The notes: generated by a model not told the origin, from the sequence alone. DNA of 35,231 bases from Bacteroidales bacterium (GCA_024710405.1 JANJUV010000003.1:1-35231), one strand, 5' to 3'. Numbered from the stretch's first letter, positions 26,004-34,501 are shown. A program made the numbers and translations.

Positions 26004-26747
26004 TTAAAGCACCTTGGCCTCGTCCCTGAGCAGATAAATGAGCTCTTTAGCCTGATCTTCGCCAATCTTGCGGCAAGCGGCCTTAGGCTGAGGCATTTCG
26101 AATGTACGGATTGCCGTGAGCGGCTGTGCATCAACCGGCTGAAGTACTTCCAACGGCTTGGTTCTGGCCATCATAATGCCCCTCATGGCTGGGATACGGG
26201 GTTCTTTGGCAATTCCTTTCTGAACGATTGCCAGCAAAGGCAATGAAACGCCCAATGTTTGTGAGCCACCATCAATTTCGCGGTTAACGATCACCTGACT
26301 GCCTTCGATGTTTAAGCCTGAAACAGCAGAAACAGAGTTGATGCCAAGCATCTCGGCCAACATACCGCCTACAGCATTGCCGTTATAATCAGAAGCTTCG
26401 ATTCCGGCAAACACCAGATCGAATTCTCCGGCAAACCGGGCCAATTGTGTTGCCACATATGCTGCATCAAGCGGGTCTGCATCCACACGAATGGCTTTAT
26501 CGGCACCGATGGCTAGTGCTTTGCGCAGGGTACCCTCTGTTTCGGCCCGGCCAACATTGGCAACGACAATAGTTTCGACCGTGCTTCCAGGAGCTTCTTT
26601 CAATTCCATGGCACGTGTTAACGCTAACTCATCCCAGGGATTGATGATCCACTGCACACCGTTTGCATCAAAAGCTGTTTTGTCAGCATTGAACTTGATC
26701 TTGGTAGTGGTGTCGGGCACATTACCAATTAAAACAAGTATTTTCAT
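26004..26747 (-). CDS. etfB: Electron transfer flavoprotein subunit beta
   Basis: EtfB, 247 aa from the ATG at 26747. This start gives the normal N-terminus MKILVLIGNVPDTTTKI. The longer frame from 26780 overlaps the promoter element at 26778-26785 and adds residues with no family counterpart. Supporting motifs are INPWDELALTRAMELKE, VDADPLDAAYVATQLARF, LVFAGIEASDYNGNAVGGMLAEMLG and the C-terminal IPAMRGIMMARTKPLEV, which belongs to the AMP-binding and recognition-loop regions. It is the first gene of the etfBA transcript and follows the acyl-CoA dehydrogenase gene in the same orientation. Confidence 0.95.
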   Translation of the reverse strand: MKILVLIGNVPDTTTKIKFNADKTAFDANGVQWIINPWDELALTRAMELKEAPGSTVETIVVANVGRAETEGTLRKALAIGADKAIRVDADPLDAAYVATQLARFAGEFDLVFAGIEASDYNGNAVGGMLAEMLGINSVSAVSGLNIEGSQVIVNREIDGGSQTLGVSLPLLAIVQKGIAKEPRIPAMRGIMMARTKPLEVLQPVDAQPLTAIRTFEMPQPKAACRKIGEDQAKELIYLLRDEAKVL

Positions 26748-26777
26748 AAAGTGAGGTTTAATGCATTTTGAATGGAG

Positions 26778-26785
26778 CAAAGATA
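26778..26785 (-). promoter_or_regulatory. -7 element for etfBA
   Basis: The minus strand reads TATCTTTG, the same octamer as at icmF and the HerA-like operon. Predicted transcription start is near 26772, about 25 bases before the chosen etfB ATG. Confidence 0.5.
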
Positions 26786-26813
26786 AGAACTAAATTTTGA
26801 TCCTAAAAGAGTC

Positions 26814-26856
26814 AGTTTGGAGGTTAGAAGGTATGGAAGTTTGGAGGTTAGAAGGT
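26814..26856. repeat. Short purine-rich direct repeat
   Basis: The 19-bp sequence AGTTTGGAGGTTAGAAGGT occurs at 26814-26832 and 26838-26856. It lies in the 309-bp spacer between etfB and the acyl-CoA dehydrogenase gene. Nothing else is recognised in that spacer apart from the etf promoter. Confidence 0.8.
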
Positions 26857-27056
26857 TTGAGAGTCAGAGGAAAATCTTTTCCTGTCATGTCCATAATGCT
26901 TGTTTATCAATGCAAACTCATCGCATCCTTGCGCAAAACTACGTATGGATAAGGCATAAGGCATAATTAATACGGTGTGGTGCATTACCGCAAATCATTT
27001 AAGATTGGTAATCAAATAAACTCTTAAGCCGAAACTCGTGATTCGCAACCCTCAAC

Positions 27057-28196
27057 TCATTTAAGCAGGTCTCTGGAAATCACAATTTTCTGAATTTCAG
27101 AAGTTCCTTCATAAATTTGTGTCAGCTTGGCTTCGCGCATCAAGCGTTCCACATGGTATTCCTTAACATATCCATACCCTCCGTGGATCTGAACGGCTTC
27201 GGTAGTTACTTCCATGGCTGTATCGGCAGCGTATTGTTTGGCCATGGCGCTGGCAACGCCATAGGGTTTGCCGTTGTCTTTCAGCCAGGCGGCTTTCAGG
27301 CAGAGGTTACGTGCGTTTTCCACCTTCACGGCCATTTCGGCCAACTTGAAGGAAATTGCCTGATGTTCGAACAGAAACTTTCCAAACGCCTTTCTTTCCT
27401 TTGCATAGGCAACAGCCCTTTCCATGGCTCCTGAAGCCAGCCCAAGTGCCTGAGAGGCAATGCCAATACGACCGGCTTCGAGCACCTGCATGGCAAATTT
27501 GAACCCAAAGCCATCTTCGCCTATACGGTTTGCTTTTGGAACCTTCACATCAGTGAACATCACCGAATGGGTGTCGCTGCTGCGCATTCCCATCTTGTCT
27601 TCATGTGGTCCGAGACTGATTCCCGGGGTGTCCTTGTCCACTATCAACACATTGATGCCTTTGTGTTTTTTTTCGGGGTGGGTTTGAGCAATGAGCAGAT
27701 ATACTGAGCCGGAATGTGCATTGGTGATCCAGTTTTTCGTTCCGTTTACCAGATAATAGTCCCCTTTGTCTTCGGCCAGGGTTTTCTGGCTCGTGGCATC
27801 CGAACCGGCTTCGGGCTCCGAAAGCAGGAATGCACCAATTTTTTCGCCTCTGGCCAGAGGTTTCAGATATTTTTGCTTTTGTTCTTCGTTGCCATATTTC
27901 TGGAGTCCGTAACATACCAGAGAATTATTGACCGAAACGATCACGCTCACCGAAGCATCCACTTTGCTCAACTCCTCCATGGCAAGCACATAGGAAACGG
28001 TGTCCATGCCGCCGCCGTCATATATCGGGTCAACCATCATACCCATAAAGCCCAGTGAAGAGAGCGCCTGAATGTGATGCGTGGGATATTCAGCTTTTGT
28101 ATCCCTTTCAATTACGTCCTTGATCAGCTCGCGCTGGGCATAGTCTCTGGCCGCCTGCTGGATCATGATTTGTTCTTCGGTCAGTTCAAAATTCAT
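27057..28196 (-). CDS. Acyl-CoA dehydrogenase (short-chain type)
   Basis: This FAD enzyme introduces the alpha-beta double bond into acyl-CoA and passes electrons to ETF. The ATG at 28196 gives 379 aa and the standard N-terminus MNFELTEEQIMIQQAARDYA; the frame is open to 28226 but the extra residues have no counterpart. Motifs include LLSEPEAGSDA, NGTKNWITNA, the RIGIASQALGLA helix, QIHGGYGYVKEYHVERLMREAKL, and the catalytic base Glu363 in YEGTSEIQ. Length and Glu position fit the butyryl-CoA/short-chain class, which suits the neighbouring IcmF and ETF. It lies between the nitronate-monooxygenase-like gene and etfBA, all on the minus strand. Chain-length preference is inferred. Confidence 0.95.
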   Translation of the reverse strand: MNFELTEEQIMIQQAARDYAQRELIKDVIERDTKAEYPTHHIQALSSLGFMGMMVDPIYDGGGMDTVSYVLAMEELSKVDASVSVIVSVNNSLVCYGLQKYGNEEQKQKYLKPLARGEKIGAFLLSEPEAGSDATSQKTLAEDKGDYYLVNGTKNWITNAHSGSVYLLIAQTHPEKKHKGINVLIVDKDTPGISLGPHEDKMGMRSSDTHSVMFTDVKVPKANRIGEDGFGFKFAMQVLEAGRIGIASQALGLASGAMERAVAYAKERKAFGKFLFEHQAISFKLAEMAVKVENARNLCLKAAWLKDNGKPYGVASAMAKQYAADTAMEVTTEAVQIHGGYGYVKEYHVERLMREAKLTQIYEGTSEIQKIVISRDLLK

Positions 28197-28275
28197 AATA
28201 ATTTGGTTTGTAAGGATATTCGACAAAAATTAATAATCAAATTATTAGCAATATTTAAATGTCTTTTAAATGGCA

Positions 28276-29229
28276 TTAAAACGTTGTTTTGATAACATCT
28301 TCCTTAGCTTCTGTGTATTCGCTGATCATCTCATGCAGGATTTCAGCTGCCGGTTTCACCGAATGTATCAGTGTAGCTACCTGCCCGATCTCAAGTTCTC
28401 CTTCAATCATATCCCCTTCGAACATGCCTTTTTTTGCACGTCCCCGTCCCAGCAATTCTTTCAGTTCTTCCTTTCCGGCTCCCCTGAGTTCGGCTTCTTT
28501 AACCTGTTCAAAGAAAGGATTTTTAAGCAGCCGTACCGGTACCAGTTGTTTCATCGTCAGTGCTGTGGAACCATCACCTGCTTCCACAATTTTTTGTTTG
28601 AATGCAGGATGAGCCGATGATTCCTCAGAGGCTGCAAACCTGCTGCCCACCTGAACGCCATCGGCTCCAAGTGCAAAAGCAGCGAGCATTTGTCTTCCTG
28701 TGGCAATACCTCCTGCAGCAATCAGCGGAATTTGTGACATCGCTCTGATCATGGGAATCAGTGTCATGGTGGTGGTTTCTTCCAGTCCGTTATGTCCTCC
28801 GGCTTCAAAGCCTTCGGCTACCAGAGCATCTACTCCTGAATCAATGGCTTTCTGAGCGAATTTTTGGTTGGCAACCACATGAACTACGGTCACTCCTGCT
28901 GCTTTGAGCATGGAAGTATATTTTCCGGGATGGCCTGCCGAGGTGAACACAATGGGCACACCTTCGCGCAGGATGATCTCCATCAGTTCATCGGATTGCG
29001 GATACAGCAAAGGAACATTAACCCCAAAGGGTTTGTGTGTCGCTGATTTGCACTTAAGGATATGTTCCAGAAGTACTTCTGGATACATCGAACCGGCTCC
29101 AAGCAAACCGAGTCCGCCAGCATTACTGACAGCAGAAGCCAGCTTCCATCCGCTGCACCAGATCATACCGGCCTGTACGACAGGATATCTGATGCCAAAA
29201 AGGTTGCAAATCCTATTCTTCTCCTTCAT
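28276..29229 (-). CDS. Nitronate monooxygenase-like FMN protein (2-nitropropane dioxygenase / FabK family)
   Basis: The 317-aa TIM-barrel flavoprotein has the family motifs: RYPVVQAGMIW at 14-24, SNAGGLGLLGAGSM at 35-48, AEGFEAGGHNG (His146), IAAGGIATG at 170-178 and GADGVQVGSRFAASEE at 188-203. Members include nitronate monooxygenases and the enoyl-ACP reductase FabK; sequence alone does not separate these. Its start overlaps the elbB stop region by 17 bp, so the two are probably translationally coupled. The position inside an acyl-CoA gene run leaves open a role on enoyl-thioesters. Confidence 0.85.
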   Translation of the reverse strand: MKEKNRICNLFGIRYPVVQAGMIWCSGWKLASAVSNAGGLGLLGAGSMYPEVLLEHILKCKSATHKPFGVNVPLLYPQSDELMEIILREGVPIVFTSAGHPGKYTSMLKAAGVTVVHVVANQKFAQKAIDSGVDALVAEGFEAGGHNGLEETTTMTLIPMIRAMSQIPLIAAGGIATGRQMLAAFALGADGVQVGSRFAASEESSAHPAFKQKIVEAGDGSTALTMKQLVPVRLLKNPFFEQVKEAELRGAGKEELKELLGRGRAKKGMFEGDMIEGELEIGQVATLIHSVKPAAEILHEMISEYTEAKEDVIKTTF

Positions 29230-29878
29230 CGTTGAGGTCGCCCATCATGGCATTCACCAAATTTTCAGCTCCTTCCATGATTTCGCCGATGGTGGCATCC
29301 AGCATATAACAGGGTGTGCTGAAAATATTGTTTTCGGCATCATAAACCACATCGCCGTGTCCGGTTTCCACATGCTGGCCACCCATTGTCTCAATTGCAC
29401 CTATAGTGCCTTCGTCATTGCCAATGGTGACCATAATATCACCCAACACTTTTACCAGAAAAGTGGGAGCAATGCACATGGCTCCAATTGGTTTTCCGGC
29501 TGCATGGGTGTCGCGGATGGCGCGTTCTACTTCCTGATCCACAGTGGCAGATGCGCCGTCAAAAGCAACTGAGGAGAGGTTTTTGGCTGCTCCAAAGCCT
29601 CCTGGAAAAAGCAGGGCATCAAAATTTGCGGCGTTATACTCGTTGAGTGCTTTGATATTGCCCCGGGCAATGCGGGCCGATTCCACGAGAACATTCCTTT
29701 TTTCTTGCATCACTTCCCCGGTGAGGTGGTTGATCACATGATGCTGTTCCTTGTCAGGTGCAAAACATTCATATGTTGCGCCTGCCTGATGAATGGCCAG
29801 CAAAGCAAGGGTAGCCTCGTGAATTTCGGCTCCGTCATAAACACCGCAACCGGCCAGTACTACTGCGAATTTTTTCAT
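29213..29878 (-). CDS. elbB: ElbB/ES1-family glyoxalase-like protein
   Basis: The 221-aa protein belongs to the DJ-1/PfpI superfamily, ElbB (ES1) branch. Diagnostic stretches are the N-terminal VVLAGCGVYDGAEIHEA, the LLFPGGFGAAKN segment near 89-100 and the nucleophile-elbow Cys135 in GAMCIAP. Escherichia coli ElbB is described as an isoprenoid-related glyoxalase; the physiological role is poorly defined. It starts about 98 bp after the thiolase gene and overlaps the nitronate-monooxygenase-like gene by 17 bp, so it is part of the same minus-strand run. Family assignment is firm; function here is not. Confidence 0.9.
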   Translation of the reverse strand: MKKFAVVLAGCGVYDGAEIHEATLALLAIHQAGATYECFAPDKEQHHVINHLTGEVMQEKRNVLVESARIARGNIKALNEYNAANFDALLFPGGFGAAKNLSSVAFDGASATVDQEVERAIRDTHAAGKPIGAMCIAPTFLVKVLGDIMVTIGNDEGTIGAIETMGGQHVETGHGDVVYDAENNIFSTPCYMLDATIGEIMEGAENLVNAMMGDLNDEGEE

Positions 29879-29976
29879 ATAGCTGGTATTATTGTTTATG
29901 GTTGTTACAAACTTTTGGCAGCATTATCCAATGAAGCCGGTCAACAACCAGAAACTGTTTTTGTCAATATTGTTTA

Positions 29977-31212
29977 TCAGCCTCTTTTATACACTATTGC
30001 CACCACAGTAACATCATCACCGCCCATGTTGATGCTCAGACCATAAGGTTTCTGAGGATTCAGCATTATTTGAGCATTTCCAGCTTTTCCGGTAAGTTGT
30101 TGCCAGATGGTTACGGCCTGATGCACACCTGTTCCACCTGTCGGGTGTCCCCATCCAATAAGTCCTCCTGTGGTGTTCATCGGAATGGATCCATTGCGGG
30201 AGGTGTGTCCGGCTGCTACAAATTCAGCTCCTTTTCCTGCTTCGGCCAGTCCGAGGGCTTCAACAGCAAGCAGACCTGCAATGCTGAAACAGTCGTGTGT
30301 TTCTATAGTTCCTACCTGATCAATGGAAATACCTGCATTGCGCAGTGCTGCGGCGGCTGCCATTTTGATTGTGGTGACCTCAACCGGGTTAGGAGGATCG
30401 AGTGTGATGTTACGTGTGAGTTGGGCAAATCCGACAATTTCAACGGCATCTGCCTTACTGATTCCAATGCGTTTCAGTCCTTCTTCGCTGACAATGGCGA
30501 TACCTGATGCTCCGTCGGAAACCTTGGAACAGTCGAGCACATTGAGGTGATCCACAAAAGATGCGCCGTTGGGTTTCATTTTGTTGTATAGTCCTTCGAG
30601 GTCTTCAACCGTATTGTGGTATTCCTGTGCCGTTGGGTCGAGGCGGGCATTTTCCATAGCGTTTACAAACCATCGGCACATCCCTTTGCGGGCATAGTCG
30701 AAGCCGTATTTTTCGTAGTACACTCCGGCTCTGTCGGAAAACTGTCCGGGGAAGAAATAGGCATGTCCTTTTTTGCGGTTGGCAAACCAGCCTGCACCGG
30801 CCAGAATATCGGCACCATAAATGGCTTTAACAGTGTTTTGCACTTCAACACCCAGTGAAAGGACGACCTCAGCTGTTTCGGCCAGCACCGACCTTATGCC
30901 ACTGATCAGCGACAAACCGCCTGATCCGCAGGCACCCTCAACACTCAGCGAAGGTTTGAACTCCAACTCATGGGCGATCAAACCGGCAAAACCTCCCAGA
31001 TGCGCCTGTTTGTTGAAACGGGCAGCCATGAAATTGCCTACCACGGTTTCGTCAATATGTGCAGCACCGCCAATCTGTGACACAACGCCCTGACCAGCTT
31101 CTTTAATGTAATGCTCCAGGCCCGGACGGCTTTTCTTTGGGTTAAACTCCTTGCGGCCGGTACCCATCGAAATGGTGTTGAACCCTGCCGTCATATATAC
31201 TTTTCTTCTCAT
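29977..31212 (-). CDS. Thiolase, SCP2-type acetyl-CoA acyltransferase
   Basis: The 411-aa thiolase is predicted to cleave 3-ketoacyl-CoA with CoA to give acetyl-CoA. The nucleophile is Cys95 in EGACGSGG. ETHDCFSIAG and GWGHPTGGTG supply the catalytic His residues. The C-terminal second-Cys motif of classical thiolases is replaced by SINMGGDD, as in SCP2-type and archaeal-type thiolases, where the Cys of HDCF takes over. It lies 33 bp downstream of the 3-hydroxyacyl-CoA dehydrogenase gene in the same operon, which supports beta-oxidation. Condensation in the reverse direction cannot be excluded. Confidence 0.92.
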   Translation of the reverse strand: MRRKVYMTAGFNTISMGTGRKEFNPKKSRPGLEHYIKEAGQGVVSQIGGAAHIDETVVGNFMAARFNKQAHLGGFAGLIAHELEFKPSLSVEGACGSGGLSLISGIRSVLAETAEVVLSLGVEVQNTVKAIYGADILAGAGWFANRKKGHAYFFPGQFSDRAGVYYEKYGFDYARKGMCRWFVNAMENARLDPTAQEYHNTVEDLEGLYNKMKPNGASFVDHLNVLDCSKVSDGASGIAIVSEEGLKRIGISKADAVEIVGFAQLTRNITLDPPNPVEVTTIKMAAAAALRNAGISIDQVGTIETHDCFSIAGLLAVEALGLAEAGKGAEFVAAGHTSRNGSIPMNTTGGLIGWGHPTGGTGVHQAVTIWQQLTGKAGNAQIMLNPQKPYGLSINMGGDDVTVVAIVYKRG

Positions 31213-31245
31213 GATCTTCTGGTTTTTGCTGTTGATACCGTGTTG

Positions 31246-32583
31246 TTAATTGAAGTAGGTGTTGATCGGGCCATAGGCATGGAAGAATCCGGTTAGCATC
31301 ACCGTATTCACATCCTGTTCGTTATGGGCAACCTTGTCGGCCACTAATTTCCGCCCGATAGCATCCGAATTACGGCCGTAGCGCAGGGCAATGGCTGCAC
31401 CGGGGGTGTTCATTGTCTTCATGGCGGCAAAATAAGGACCGAAATGGGCATCCTTATCCTTGATTTTTACGGCGTTTTTCCATGGAACGAAAGCTTCAGG
31501 CAGTTTGCCGAGGTATTCATCACATCCTGCTTGAAAATCAGTGATGTTGACATAGGTTTGTTTTGTTGGGTCAAACACTGCGACCACAGCGCCTTTCTCA
31601 TATTTCAGGAATCCGTCCTTCTGTGCACCACTCGAATGTTGTCCGCCTTTCACCCCAAGCTCCATCATCTTGTCGAGCAAATCACTGTGCAGGTCTTCGT
31701 TTTGAAGGTGCGGATTCATCACTTTCATGATAAACTGTACAACATCAACACCCACATAATCAATAAGCTGGAAAATGCCCATAGGCCGCACCAGAAAATC
31801 CTGGCTTACCTTGTTGATCATGTAGATGGCTTCGGGCAGCGGGCGGTTTTTGGCCAGTTCAAGCGCTTCGTTGATACCATGCAGGGCATCGCGCATGAAA
31901 TGGCCGTTGCCGATGAATCCGGCAAAGTCATTGCTTGGAACAACCACTTTTCCCATTGCTTTGGCATAATCAAGGGCGAACTGACGGGCCTCGGCCGTGG
32001 TGTTTGGTGTAACAATAAGTTCAACAAGTTTTTGCACAGCCGGTGGGTTGTAGAAATGAAAACCGAGTACTCTTCCCTGTACACCAGCCTCATTTTCAAT
32101 GATATGAATCGGCACGGAAGAGGTGTTGGTGAAAAACCATGTTTTGTGCGGATTGTTTTGGTCAATCTGTTTCAGAAGCTTGACTTTTAAATCTTTGTTT
32201 TCGCTTACGGCTTCAAAGACAAGTGTAGAGCGATATGCAACCTCCATTGCTGTTGTTGGCCGCACAATGCGCATCACATCATTGATATACTGTTCAATGA
32301 TGTCGTAGTTTTCGATCAGGTCTTCGCGGCCGGCATAAACGCTGCGGAGCCATACGGTTTTCTTTTCGGCTATCTTGAGTACCTGTGCCCTCATGTAATC
32401 CATAAGCCCTGCCAGTCCTTCATCGGAGAGGTCGATGGCATTGAGCACAAATGATTTGCCTTTGTTTTCGGGTTTCAGGCTGAGGTCGGCCATTTCCACG
32501 GCAGTAAGCAGCAGGATGCCGCTGCCCATTTTTCCGGCGGCGCCCATCACCGACACATGTTGAAGTCTTTCGTCGTAATTCAT
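31246..32583 (-). CDS. 3-hydroxyacyl-CoA dehydrogenase (long form)
   Basis: The enzyme oxidises 3-hydroxyacyl-CoA with NAD+. The Rossmann motif GAAGKMG is at residues 14-20, NTSS at 153-156, and the catalytic His176 lies in GFHFYNPP. The helical C-terminal domain contains DFAGFIGN and a RPMGIFQLIDYVGVDV motif. At 445 aa it is clearly longer than the ~280-320 aa of PaaH/HBD-type enzymes. The extra length is a ~70-residue insertion (~35-110) between the dinucleotide-binding turn and the rest of the domain, plus a C-terminal extension (~370-445). It sits between the enoyl-CoA hydratase (29 bp) and thiolase (33 bp) genes, so the three form an operon for consecutive beta-oxidation steps. Confidence 0.92.
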   Translation of the reverse strand: MNYDERLQHVSVMGAAGKMGSGILLLTAVEMADLSLKPENKGKSFVLNAIDLSDEGLAGLMDYMRAQVLKIAEKKTVWLRSVYAGREDLIENYDIIEQYINDVMRIVRPTTAMEVAYRSTLVFEAVSENKDLKVKLLKQIDQNNPHKTWFFTNTSSVPIHIIENEAGVQGRVLGFHFYNPPAVQKLVELIVTPNTTAEARQFALDYAKAMGKVVVPSNDFAGFIGNGHFMRDALHGINEALELAKNRPLPEAIYMINKVSQDFLVRPMGIFQLIDYVGVDVVQFIMKVMNPHLQNEDLHSDLLDKMMELGVKGGQHSSGAQKDGFLKYEKGAVVAVFDPTKQTYVNITDFQAGCDEYLGKLPEAFVPWKNAVKIKDKDAHFGPYFAAMKTMNTPGAAIALRYGRNSDAIGRKLVADKVAHNEQDVNTVMLTGFFHAYGPINTYFN

Positions 32584-32612
32584 GCTGTTGATGTATTTGG
32601 GATATTGATTGT

Positions 32613-33386
32613 TTACCAGTTTGGCTGTCTTTTTTCGAGGAATGCTTTCATGCCTTCTTCACCTTCGGCTCCGGGTCCGAACAACGATCCGAACTCATCG
32701 GCTTCGAGTTCGCTGCCTTCGTCAAAGTCCATAGCAAAGCCCCTTCGGGTCACCTGCTTCACCTTTTGCACTGCTTTCGGTCCTTTGGAGGCAATAAGTT
32801 TAGCCAGGCGCAGTGTTTCTTCCATAAGTTGTTCAGGCTCGGTAACTTTTTGCACCAGACCAATTCTGAGGGCATCTTCGGCTCCGATCAATTCGGCAGT
32901 GAGCAGCAGAAAGAGGGCGTTGCCAAGGCCTGTGAGCCGCGAAAGTCTTTGTGTGCCTGCATAACCGGGAATAAGGCCTAAATTCACTTCGGGCTGCCCG
33001 AATTTTGCCTTGGCTGAGGCAATACGAAAATCGCAGGCCATAGCCAGTTCGAGACCGCCGCCCAGAGCAAAACCGTTGATTGCGGCAATTACAGGAAACG
33101 ACAATCTTTCGAGGTTTCGGAAGGTGTTTTGTCCAAGCCTGCTGAAAGCACTGCCTTCATCCGAATCTTTATGCACCATCTCAGCGATGTCGGCTCCGGC
33201 CACAAATGCTTTTCCCTCACCGGTGAGCACCATCACCCGCACTTTACCGGAGGCCTGAAGTTCGGCTGTAAGGTGATCCATCTCATGGAAAAAAAGCGTG
33301 TTCAAGGCATTGAGTGCCTGTGGACGATTAATGGTCACCACTGCGATGCCATCGTTGATTTCATGTTTGAGTATCTGATATTCCAT
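32613..33386 (-). CDS. Enoyl-CoA hydratase (crotonase family)
   Basis: The enzyme hydrates 2-enoyl-CoA. From the ATG at 33386 it has 257 aa and the standard start MEYQILKHEINDGIAVVTINRP. The frame is open to 33413, but the promoter element at 33418-33425 would place the transcription start at or below that ATG. Both catalytic glutamates are present: Glu113 in GGGLELAMACD and Glu133 in FGQPEVNLGLIPG. The oxyanion-hole motif FVAGADIAEM is also visible. It is first in the operon with the dehydrogenase and thiolase and lies 63 bp after the metallo-hydrolase gene. Confidence 0.95.
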   Translation of the reverse strand: MEYQILKHEINDGIAVVTINRPQALNALNTLFFHEMDHLTAELQASGKVRVMVLTGEGKAFVAGADIAEMVHKDSDEGSAFSRLGQNTFRNLERLSFPVIAAINGFALGGGLELAMACDFRIASAKAKFGQPEVNLGLIPGYAGTQRLSRLTGLGNALFLLLTAELIGAEDALRIGLVQKVTEPEQLMEETLRLAKLIASKGPKAVQKVKQVTRRGFAMDFDEGSELEADEFGSLFGPGAEGEEGMKAFLEKRQPNW

Positions 33387-33417
33387 AATTTGCGTTTGGT
33401 TTATTTGGTTCATCTGC

Positions 33418-33425
33418 CAAATGTA
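33418..33425 (-). promoter_or_regulatory. -7 element for the hydratase-dehydrogenase-thiolase operon
   Basis: The minus strand reads TACATTTG, matching TAnnTTTG, with a predicted start near 33411. It lies in the gap after the metallo-hydrolase gene, so the beta-oxidation operon can be transcribed separately from it. Confidence 0.45.
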
Positions 33426-33449
33426 GCAAATAAAATCATATTGCCGGCG

Positions 33450-34295
33450 TCATTGAATAAATTCCGGTAATTTTCCCTTCTTTGCCACCCGAGCGCCTTT
33501 TAGGGTGTCCTGAAGCGTACAGGCTTCGTTGTATAGGTCATGCTCCAGAAAAAGGATATAGTCGTTGGCCAGAGCTTCGGCATAGAAACGCTCGCGGTCC
33601 TGCAAGGTTACCAGCGGTCGGGTGTCGTAGGCCATAATCCACGGCATGGGGATGTGTGCAGCTGATGGCATCAGGTCGGCCATAAAAACTACTGTGCGGC
33701 CGTTGTAGTTAATATGCGGAATAACCTGCCCTTCGGTGTGGCCGTCGTATAGTTTAAAGATGATGTTAGGGATATATTCGCCCTCTTCATCAATCAGCCT
33801 GAGACGGCCGCTTTCGTGAATGGGCATGATGTTTTCCTTAAGGTAGCTGGCTTCTTCGCGACGGTTGGGGTTGGTGGCCCATTCAAACTGCCTTCTGCTG
33901 GTCCAGTAGGTTGCATTGGGGAAGGCCAGTTCGTATCCTGTTTTGTCAGCATTCCAGTTTACACTGCCGCCACAATGGTCAAAATGCATGTGTGTGATGA
34001 TCATATCTGTGATGTCGGCAGGTGAGAGCCCTATTGCAGCCAAAGAGGTTTCAAGCGTTTCTTCTCCGTTGAGGTAATAATGACTCAGCCATTTTTCGTC
34101 TTGTTTGCTGCCAATTCCGTTGTCAATCAATATTTTGCGATCGCCATCAACAACCAGAAGGCAGCGCATGGCCCAATTGCACAGATTGTTTTCGTCGCAT
34201 GGATACACCTTCTGCCATAATATCTTGGGCACCACGCCAAACATAGCACCACCATCGAGTTTAAGGTTGCCGGTTTCAATTGGATAAAGTTTCAT
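33450..34295 (-). CDS. Metallo-beta-lactamase-fold hydrolase
   Basis: The 281-aa protein carries the MBL metal motif THMHFDHCGG (His102, His104, Asp106, His107), with LLVVDGDRKILIDNGIG before it and the later metal ligands in LYDGHTEGQV and FMADLMPSAAH. The arrangement resembles the N-acyl homoserine lactonase/glyoxalase-II-like subgroup with two zinc ions. No signal peptide is present, so it is cytoplasmic. The substrate is unknown; a thioester or lactone is plausible given the acyl-CoA genes directly downstream. A promoter element lies about 70 bp upstream. Confidence 0.88.
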   Translation of the reverse strand: MKLYPIETGNLKLDGGAMFGVVPKILWQKVYPCDENNLCNWAMRCLLVVDGDRKILIDNGIGSKQDEKWLSHYYLNGEETLETSLAAIGLSPADITDMIITHMHFDHCGGSVNWNADKTGYELAFPNATYWTSRRQFEWATNPNRREEASYLKENIMPIHESGRLRLIDEEGEYIPNIIFKLYDGHTEGQVIPHINYNGRTVVFMADLMPSAAHIPMPWIMAYDTRPLVTLQDRERFYAEALANDYILFLEHDLYNEACTLQDTLKGARVAKKGKLPEFIQ

Positions 34296-34364
34296 AAAGC
34301 ATTATTATGTAGTTAGTTGTTTAGTAAATTGGTCGCACAGGAAAATGATTCCTGACGGATTGGA

Positions 34365-34372
34365 CAAATATA
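34365..34372 (-). promoter_or_regulatory. -7 element for the MBL hydrolase gene
   Basis: The minus strand reads TATATTTG, matching TAnnTTTG. The predicted leader is about 63 bases. Confidence 0.42.
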
Positions 34373-34501
34373 CATGAATATTTTTTTGCCGGGAAATGCC
34401 GTACTTCTCAGTATTAGGCGATGACGGATACGCCTGATGCAACTCGAATAAATTAATTATTGAACTTATGTTGATGTCATCAGGGCATTGGATTAAACTG
34501 T

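Noticed and set aside
31444-32190. 248-aa ORF antisense to the 3-hydroxyacyl-CoA dehydrogenase
   Set aside because: The opposite strand encodes intact Rossmann and catalytic motifs, so this long frame is a shadow.
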